From: an uncultured Rickettsiales bacterium
Lineage (GTDB): Bacteria > Pseudomonadota > Alphaproteobacteria > Rickettsiales > Midichloriaceae
Length of the DNA: 19,943 nt
Direction of reading: 5' to 3'
Assembly (NCBI GenBank): GCA_937996615.1
Contig: CALKVD010000135.1
Span: 1 to 19,943, forward strand
Below, piece by piece: positions 14,563 to 19,943 of the stretch (position 1 is the stretch's first letter; every line of letters starts with the position of its first letter). The position numbers and the translations under genes were made by a program. The notes beneath the pieces are model-generated. The model made no database searches. It saw nothing but the letters and a program-made list of their open reading frames with translations, and had not been told where the DNA came from.

Positions 14563-16986
14563 ATGCTGAAATTTATTAAAAAATTTTTTACTATAGTCAG
14601 GCCCAGTCGCTGGTCTCTATTCAAAAATGAATACGGATCTGGGGGGTTTCTACCATATGTAGCACATTGGAATCCCAATACCTTGATCACTAATAACAAT
14701 AGCTTGATTCAAATAGTCAAAATCAACGGATTCTCATTTGAAACAGCTGACGACGAAGATTTAGACATCAAAAAAGACTTACGTAATTCTTTATTAAAAA
14801 GTATCAACGCATCGAACTTAGAACTATATTTCCATATCATCAGACGCAAACAAGCAACATATCCGAGAAATTATTATAACCCCGACATGCCATTAGGATT
14901 TGCAAGCTATCTAGATGAAGCTTGGGTTCGAAAACATCAAGATAAAGAATCATTTGTCAATGAACTGTATATCACTATAGTATGCAAGCCGGAATTATCA
15001 CTTAATTTTATTAATAAACTTCTAGTATTTTTTAAATTAAGCAAAAAAGATGATTTTGCAGTTCGGATGCATGAATTACAAGAACAACTAGACGAGGTAA
15101 TCAGTAGGATAATAATTGGACTTGGGCCATATGGAGCAACAGTTTTGGAACTTGAGGAATCAGAAAACGGACCTAGATCTGAACCGATGGAGTTTTTAAG
15201 CCAAATAGCAAACTGTGGAGAACACTCGACGATGCTCTATACACCTGCTAACATTTGTAGGCAGCTAAACAACTTTAGGTTGAATTTTTACCGGCGATAT
15301 ATCAGTCTCAAGAAATGGGATGGAACCACTAAATATGCTGGAGTTGTTAGCTTGAAGGAATATGGTCCAAAAACCTGGGCTGGAATGTTGGATGGTTTTT
15401 TGCGAATGCCTCTTGAATGTATCATAACCCAATCGTTCAAATTTACCAATAAACAAGCAGCAATCAATAAAATGCAACTTCAACAAAATCGGATGATCCA
15501 ATCAGGAGACAAAGCTATCTCTCAAATTGCTGAAATTACTGATGCATTAGACCAAGCAATGAGCGGCAGTATTGCTTTTGGCTCGCACCATCTGACGGTG
15601 CTATGCATGGCGGATAATCCCAAAACACTAGAATCAAATCTATCTCTAGCAGCAATTGAACTCACTAATACCGGAGGAGTGGGAACGCGCGAAACTATTA
15701 ACATGGAGCCAGCTTTTTGGGCACAGTTTCCAGGAAATAGTGATTTCATTGTTCGTTCATCAACAATTAATACTTATAATTTATCAGCATTTAATTCTTT
15801 GCACAACTATCCGCTCGGCAAAGCAAAAAAAAACCATTGGGGCGACGCAGTGACAGTTTTAGATACAACCTCTGGAACACCCTATTACTTCAATTTTCAC
15901 TTAAGGGACGTTGGCCATACAATGGTGATTGGTCCGACTGGCGCTGGTAAAACTGTTATTCTAAATTTTCTCTGCGCCCAGTCACAAAAATTTCAATGTC
16001 GATTATTCTTTTTTGATAAAGACAGGGGGGCAGAGATTTTTATACGGGCATTAGGAGGACGCTATACGATAATCGATCCAGGTCAAAAATGTAGCCTTAA
16101 CCCATTGCAGATGCCAGACACCACTGAAAACAGATCGTTTTTAATTGAGTGGCTCAAATATCTAGTCAGTACCCATGGCGAAGAAATTACTGCTGAGGAT
16201 GTATCAATCTTGACAACAGCCATCAACGGTAATTACAAACTTGCTAAAAAGGATCGAAAACTTTCTAATATCGCTCCCTTCTTTGGACTCGGCGGCCCAG
16301 ACACTTTAGCAGGCAGGCTTGCTATGTGGCACGGCAACGGATCGCATGCCAAAATCTTTGACAACGATGAAGATATGATCGATTTTCACCAGTCTAATAT
16401 ATTTGGTTTTGAAATGGGCGAGCTTTTAAAAGATAAATCAAGCCTTGCTCCAGTTTTGTCATACATCTTCCATCGGATTAATATTTCCCTGACCGGGACC
16501 CCAACAATGATCGTACTTGACGAAGCCTGGGCTTTGATAGATAACCCAGTTTTTGCTCCAAAAATCAAAGATTGGCTCAAGGTTTTGCGTAAATTAAATA
16601 CATTCGTCGTGTTTGCAACCCAAAGTGTTGAAGATGCAAGCAAAAGCCAAATCAGCGATACTTTGATTCAACAAACTGCAACACAAATATTTTTACCAAA
16701 TCTAAAAGCAACCCCGGTATATCGCACTGTGTTTATGTTGAGCGAAAGAGAATATGCGCTTATTAAAACAACCGATCCTGGCAGCCGCTTCTTCTTGATC
16801 AAACAAGGAAATGATGCTGTAATAGCCAAGATAGATTTGTCTGGAATGGACGACATTATTAATGTATTATCAGGTAGAGCGGATACAGTTGCCGTTATGG
16901 ATGAAGTTATGGCAACATATGGGGATGATCCAAAAATATGGCTGCCAAAATTTACTGAAGCTTTAAAAAATAAAACCAATAATTGA
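14563..16986 (+). CDS. virB4: VirB4 (RvhB4), type IV secretion ATPase
   Basis: Hexameric cytoplasmic/inner-membrane ATPase that powers assembly and substrate passage in the T4SS. The N-terminal half (about 1-400) matches the VirB4/CagE domain; the C-terminal half is a RecA/FtsK-like ATPase with Walker A GPTGAGKT (457-464) followed by FFFDKDRGAEIFIRALGG, and Walker B MIVLDEAWALID (649-660). The FATQSVEDASKS segment (about 685-696) fits the conserved Gln-containing motif after Walker B. Full length at 807 residues, with all nucleotide-binding residues intact, so it should be active. The ATG has only a weak A/G-rich Shine-Dalgarno (AAAAG). virB6 starts 15 bp after the stop, so the two are surely co-transcribed. 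Rickettsiales often carry a second virB4 elsewhere in the genome; this window shows only one. Confidence 0.97.
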   Translation: MLKFIKKFFTIVRPSRWSLFKNEYGSGGFLPYVAHWNPNTLITNNNSLIQIVKINGFSFETADDEDLDIKKDLRNSLLKSINASNLELYFHIIRRKQATYPRNYYNPDMPLGFASYLDEAWVRKHQDKESFVNELYITIVCKPELSLNFINKLLVFFKLSKKDDFAVRMHELQEQLDEVISRIIIGLGPYGATVLELEESENGPRSEPMEFLSQIANCGEHSTMLYTPANICRQLNNFRLNFYRRYISLKKWDGTTKYAGVVSLKEYGPKTWAGMLDGFLRMPLECIITQSFKFTNKQAAINKMQLQQNRMIQSGDKAISQIAEITDALDQAMSGSIAFGSHHLTVLCMADNPKTLESNLSLAAIELTNTGGVGTRETINMEPAFWAQFPGNSDFIVRSSTINTYNLSAFNSLHNYPLGKAKKNHWGDAVTVLDTTSGTPYYFNFHLRDVGHTMVIGPTGAGKTVILNFLCAQSQKFQCRLFFFDKDRGAEIFIRALGGRYTIIDPGQKCSLNPLQMPDTTENRSFLIEWLKYLVSTHGEEITAEDVSILTTAINGNYKLAKKDRKLSNIAPFFGLGGPDTLAGRLAMWHGNGSHAKIFDNDEDMIDFHQSNIFGFEMGELLKDKSSLAPVLSYIFHRINISLTGTPTMIVLDEAWALIDNPVFAPKIKDWLKVLRKLNTFVVFATQSVEDASKSQISDTLIQQTATQIFLPNLKATPVYRTVFMLSEREYALIKTTDPGSRFFLIKQGNDAVIAKIDLSGMDDIINVLSGRADTVAVMDEVMATYGDDPKIWLPKFTEALKNKTNN

Positions 16987-16992
16987 TTGAAC

Positions 16993-16996
16993 GAGG
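16993..16996 (+). promoter_or_regulatory. Shine-Dalgarno supporting the GTG start of virB6
   Basis: GAGG lies five bases before the GTG at 17002 (acgaggtttgaGTG). It favours this start over the ATG at 17029, which lies inside the hydrophobic N-terminal segment and has no Shine-Dalgarno. Confidence 0.6.
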
Positions 16997-17001
16997 TTTG
17001 A

Positions 17002-19530
17002 GTGCCACAAAATTTAGTTAAAAGAATTATGCTATTGTTGGTATTAATTATAGGAATGTCTATAATTAAACAACCAGGAGAAGGAAGCAAAGCATATGCC
17101 GTCTATGATTCAATGACAGAATTCGCTCAACGCGCAACAGATACTGGTAATGCAAGTTTTCTAGATTCTCTAGGGACTTTAGTTACTGTTTTATATGATT
17201 GCATAGCTCACAAAGTAGTCTACTGGCCTGGGGATCTAAACAACACTTGCATACCCGATGTAATAGGAAAAGATGGTGTAAAATGTGAAGGCAAAGATTA
17301 TGTTGGTACATGGAGGAATGTGTTAGCAGCAGCCCAACTAGTCGCAATAGTTATCGTTGCAATTATTACCGTAGTAGCTTCATTAGGCATTGGTCTTCTT
17401 TTGATTGGACCAGCTATCCTATTATTTGCCTCGACTTGCGTTGGTGCTTATATAGTGGCACCTCATGAATATGTCTCAATCAAGAAAGGAAGGTGGGATT
17501 GTAAATCAAAAGGTGATTTGGGATATGTCAATGCTAATCCGAGCCCCGTTACTCCAACTGATGTTCCTTTCTTTTACACTTGTAAAAACGATGATCCCAA
17601 AAACTTAACCTATGGCTATATGGGTGGTGGCCCACTTTGTACCGGTAAGGGTAAGGAATATGCCGTTGAAAACATACCTAATCTTGATGCAAATATTGCT
17701 CCGGGCTCAATTATTATTCGTGATATGGGACTTATGTATAAACTAAGGAAGAGAAAAACTGCGTGTCCAAATGATTTAGATTCATATGATGGTAACAATG
17801 AAGCAATGACGATCATAACTAAAAAACAAATCGCCAACGCAGAGAGAATTGAAACCAAGGGTAACAATAGAACCGTTGGAGCATTCTACAGACTCAATAA
17901 TGGTAAAGTTCAACTTTGCGCAGTAACATTATCCACTTTCATGCCTATAATCCTTGGATGCACCTCTGTTGCTCCACCAAGAGAGAATTTTGAAGTTGAT
18001 CCTGAGACTAAAAAATTTCTTGCTGATAATAGATGTTCATATTTTCTAAGCGGGAGAGAAGATCTTAGAAGTGCGGGAGAATATATATTAACCACCACAG
18101 CATCTAATCAAACTGGATTGTTTTTAACTGGAGATATGCATATAACAAGCACTATTGTTGGCTGTTTGCGTGATTTACTTGTCCAAGTATTTATAAATCC
18201 CAGCAATTCGGGTAACAATTCATTTCTAGGCATAATCCAATCGGGAATGCGTAATATTGTTATCGCAACTTTATTATTATATCTGACTCTGTTAGGAATG
18301 AAAATCATCACATCCCCAAATCCTCCACAAAAATCAGAAGTGATGCTTTATATACTAAAATTTGCCTTGGTAACTTATTTTGCCCTAGGTAACGCGTGGT
18401 ACGCCAAAGATGCCACAAAACAAGATGGACTAGGCCTGTACCAAGGAATGTTGGATACAATGGATAAAGTCGCAGGTATTTTTCTTAACGCTAGTGATAG
18501 ATATGATCCGGTGAAACCATGTCAATATGGTAACGGTGACAAAAATATTTTGGCTGGTGGTAGTATGGCAGGATTCAACGGTATCAAACCAACTAATATG
18601 CCAGGGGGCAGTAACGGAGTTGTTCAATTTACAGCATGGGATCTTCTTGATTGTAAAATATCAAACTATCTCAATCTTGGCATGTGTAGCTATAATCTCT
18701 CTGGAATGGCGGCACTTTGGTTTATGCCTCTATCATTTTTGAGCGGCGGCACTACTCTACTTTTTGGCCTTTGTAGCTTGGTTTATATTCTGATGCTTGC
18801 AACAGTTGTATTCAGATTCGTTCATATAGTGATTTTAGCTATGTTCCTTACTACAATATTAGTATTGTTGGCACCAATAATGATTTCATTTGCCTTGTTT
18901 GAATACACTAAAAATACTTTCCAAAGCTGGATGAAAATGTTAATAGGCTATACCCTATATCCTGGCATGCTTTTTGCATTTATTGCTCTGATGTTATCAA
19001 CTTTTGATAGCATGTTCTACGGCTTTGCTCCAAAAGATATTGATACTTATAGACAACCTTGTTCGGCTGGATACTGCCTTGATCTCACTGCTCTATGTAA
19101 AGGTCAACAATCGATGTACTGCACTATTATGTCTGATGTTACACCTAAAAATGCCTTTCCAACAAATGCAGCTTGTGAAGTTTCAACCGGAGCTACAATG
19201 GACAAAATAAGTGAAACCAAAGATCTATTTTTGGGTATCAAAGTAAAATCTATGAAAGGTGTATTCGGAGCATCATTTTATATGCCGATGCTTAAATTAA
19301 TGATGTTTGCTGTATTATTCTATTTCTTCACTAATGCCGTCATCCAGTTTATGGAATCACTCTTCGAGGTTGTAGGTCTTTCTGGTATTGCTGGGGGCGA
19401 TATCAGTAAACAAGCTGGTCAGGCAGCTAAAGCCGCTCTTCTTGGACCTGCTGGGGCTGCTTTGAGTCTAGCCAAAATGGCAATGTCTAAGAAAAAAGAA
19501 AGTGGATCTGATGATCAAAAAAATAGGTGA
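17002..19530 (+). CDS. virB6: VirB6-family (TrbL/RvhB6) polytopic T4SS channel protein
   Basis: Inner-membrane channel component of the T4SS, of the enlarged rickettsial type. A GTG start with GAGG upstream gives a basic, hydrophobic N-terminus (KRIMLLLVLIIG) and a possible signal-peptidase site after SKAYA (33). A hydrophobic stretch of two or more helices lies at about 109-152. A large, cysteine-rich, probably periplasmic domain spans about 155-415. The conserved VirB6 core follows: helices near 419-440, 448-467, 569-590, 596-650, 653-672 and 761-781. It includes the family-typical FEYTKNTFQSWMKMLIGYTL with the invariant-looking Trp. The C-terminal tail is short and charged (KKKESGSDDQKNR). 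At 842 residues it far exceeds Agrobacterium VirB6 (about 295), as expected for Rickettsiales, where several long paralogues lie in tandem. It is 15 bp after virB4 and followed by another virB6-like gene. Confidence 0.92.
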   Translation: MPQNLVKRIMLLLVLIIGMSIIKQPGEGSKAYAVYDSMTEFAQRATDTGNASFLDSLGTLVTVLYDCIAHKVVYWPGDLNNTCIPDVIGKDGVKCEGKDYVGTWRNVLAAAQLVAIVIVAIITVVASLGIGLLLIGPAILLFASTCVGAYIVAPHEYVSIKKGRWDCKSKGDLGYVNANPSPVTPTDVPFFYTCKNDDPKNLTYGYMGGGPLCTGKGKEYAVENIPNLDANIAPGSIIIRDMGLMYKLRKRKTACPNDLDSYDGNNEAMTIITKKQIANAERIETKGNNRTVGAFYRLNNGKVQLCAVTLSTFMPIILGCTSVAPPRENFEVDPETKKFLADNRCSYFLSGREDLRSAGEYILTTTASNQTGLFLTGDMHITSTIVGCLRDLLVQVFINPSNSGNNSFLGIIQSGMRNIVIATLLLYLTLLGMKIITSPNPPQKSEVMLYILKFALVTYFALGNAWYAKDATKQDGLGLYQGMLDTMDKVAGIFLNASDRYDPVKPCQYGNGDKNILAGGSMAGFNGIKPTNMPGGSNGVVQFTAWDLLDCKISNYLNLGMCSYNLSGMAALWFMPLSFLSGGTTLLFGLCSLVYILMLATVVFRFVHIVILAMFLTTILVLLAPIMISFALFEYTKNTFQSWMKMLIGYTLYPGMLFAFIALMLSTFDSMFYGFAPKDIDTYRQPCSAGYCLDLTALCKGQQSMYCTIMSDVTPKNAFPTNAACEVSTGATMDKISETKDLFLGIKVKSMKGVFGASFYMPMLKLMMFAVLFYFFTNAVIQFMESLFEVVGLSGIAGGDISKQAGQAAKAALLGPAGAALSLAKMAMSKKKESGSDDQKNR

Positions 19531-19534
19531 TAAT

Positions 19535-19600
19535 ATGTTTGAGAAATATATTGAGTATTTGATATCCAGCTTGGTAAAGCTTTATGAAATTTACATATAA
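19535..19600 (+). CDS. Possible 21-residue ORF overlapping the next virB6-like gene
   Basis: An ATG five bases after AGGTG begins a 21-codon frame (MFEKYIEYLISSLVKLYEIY plus Ile) ending in TAA at 19600. It starts four bases after the virB6 stop and overlaps the next gene by 17 bases in another frame. It could be a leader that couples translation of the two virB6 genes, or chance. No homologue is recognised. Its Shine-Dalgarno is better than that of the following gene. Confidence 0.3.
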   Translation: MFEKYIEYLISSLVKLYEIYI

Positions 19601-19943
19601 TCCCAAAAAGATGATATATACTATTACAAAATCTTTGAAAAATCTTGCTCGATTGTTTAATTCGCATCAAGCAAAACTAACTTTATTTTTGTATTTTTGC
19701 TATATACTATTTCCATCTATTTCATATGCCGACTCAGTTTATCAAAATTGCATATACGGCAATCAAGCAGATTTTATTAAAGGGGATAAAGCTTTACCTA
19801 GCTCATTATATGTCAGACCAATTGGAGAAGAATGCTACAAAAACTGTCAATCAGAATGCGCCTCTGCTTTTGGTTTGCCAGTACCACTATATTCTGGTGC
19901 AGATAATACTGATTTACAAAAGAGTGTCGATAGTGGAGGCAAG
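19584..19943 (+). CDS. Second VirB6-like protein, 5' part only (runs off the window)
   Basis: An open frame of 120 codons continues past the window end. A basic n-region is followed by a hydrophobic core LTLFLYFCYILFPSI (about 32-46) and a plausible signal-peptidase site SYA|DS at 49/50. The exported part is cysteine-rich (Cys56, Cys84, Cys88, Cys92; EECYKNCQSECASAFG). The layout, a signal sequence followed by a Cys-rich domain directly downstream of virB6, suggests another of the tandem RvhB6 paralogues. The visible part lacks the VirB6 core, so this rests on context. Met10 (19611) is an alternative start that would shorten the n-region. A weak GGTAAAG precedes the ATG at 19584. Confidence 0.65.
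   Translation, partial: MKFTYNPKKMIYTITKSLKNLARLFNSHQAKLTLFLYFCYILFPSISYADSVYQNCIYGNQADFIKGDKALPSSLYVRPIGEECYKNCQSECASAFGLPVPLYSGADNTDLQKSVDSGGK

Noticed and set aside
16668..17090. Minus-strand frame of 140 codons across the virB4/virB6 junction
   Set aside because: Antisense to two firmly identified genes; composition is that of a reverse-frame shadow.
1..19943. CRISPR array, insertion sequence, integrase or prophage module
   Set aside because: No regularly spaced repeats, transposase, integrase, or structural phage genes seen; the GH24 lysozyme alone does not make a prophage.

Overview
AT-rich window dense with single-copy bacterial housekeeping genes, ending in part of a type IV secretion locus. 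The order virB3, virB4, then at least two consecutive large VirB6-like genes is the layout of the Rickettsiales 'rvh' system. A ProRS without the editing insertion domain, DciA (DUF721), a DksA with the CXXT-X17-CXXA signature and strongly A/T-biased codons also fit an obligately host-associated alphaproteobacterium. The genus cannot be fixed from the sequence alone. SurA and BamB homologues show that the cell has an outer membrane.

Layout. 1-1.75 kb: a SurA-like periplasmic chaperone/isomerase, then a PrxQ/Bcp peroxiredoxin. 1.9-2.7 kb (minus): an SAM-dependent O-methyltransferase. 2.75-3.54 kb: a phage-type GH24 lysozyme with no phage neighbours. 3.77-4.27 kb: DksA. 4.5-7.27 kb: a BamB-like beta-propeller lipoprotein and a UbiH/COQ6-type flavin hydroxylase. 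7.27-7.77 kb: a long non-coding leader with a promoter-like element that resembles the one before the lysozyme gene. 7.77-11.2 kb: probable operon proS, tsaD, dciA and a small membrane protein. 11.3-12.2 kb (minus): a short, aberrant glutamine-synthetase-like protein. 12.3 kb (minus): tRNA-His(GTG). 12.5-13.9 kb (minus): an APC amino-acid permease. 14.2 kb to the end: virB3, virB4, virB6 and the 5' part of a second virB6-like gene that runs off the window.

How the genes fit together. SurA and BamB serve outer-membrane protein folding. ProRS, TsaD, DciA and tRNA-His serve translation and replication. DksA is a transcription factor of the stringent response. The permease probably imports host amino acids. 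The VirB3/VirB4/VirB6 proteins form the inner-membrane energised channel of a type IV secretion system.

No complete new system (defence island, CRISPR, transposon) is visible. The observations most worth a second look are the solitary GH24 lysozyme, the glutamine-synthetase-like protein lacking a metal-ligand histidine and the N-terminal domain, a shared palindromic promoter element, several long AT-rich inverted repeats between genes, and a 21-codon ORF overlapping the second virB6-like gene.
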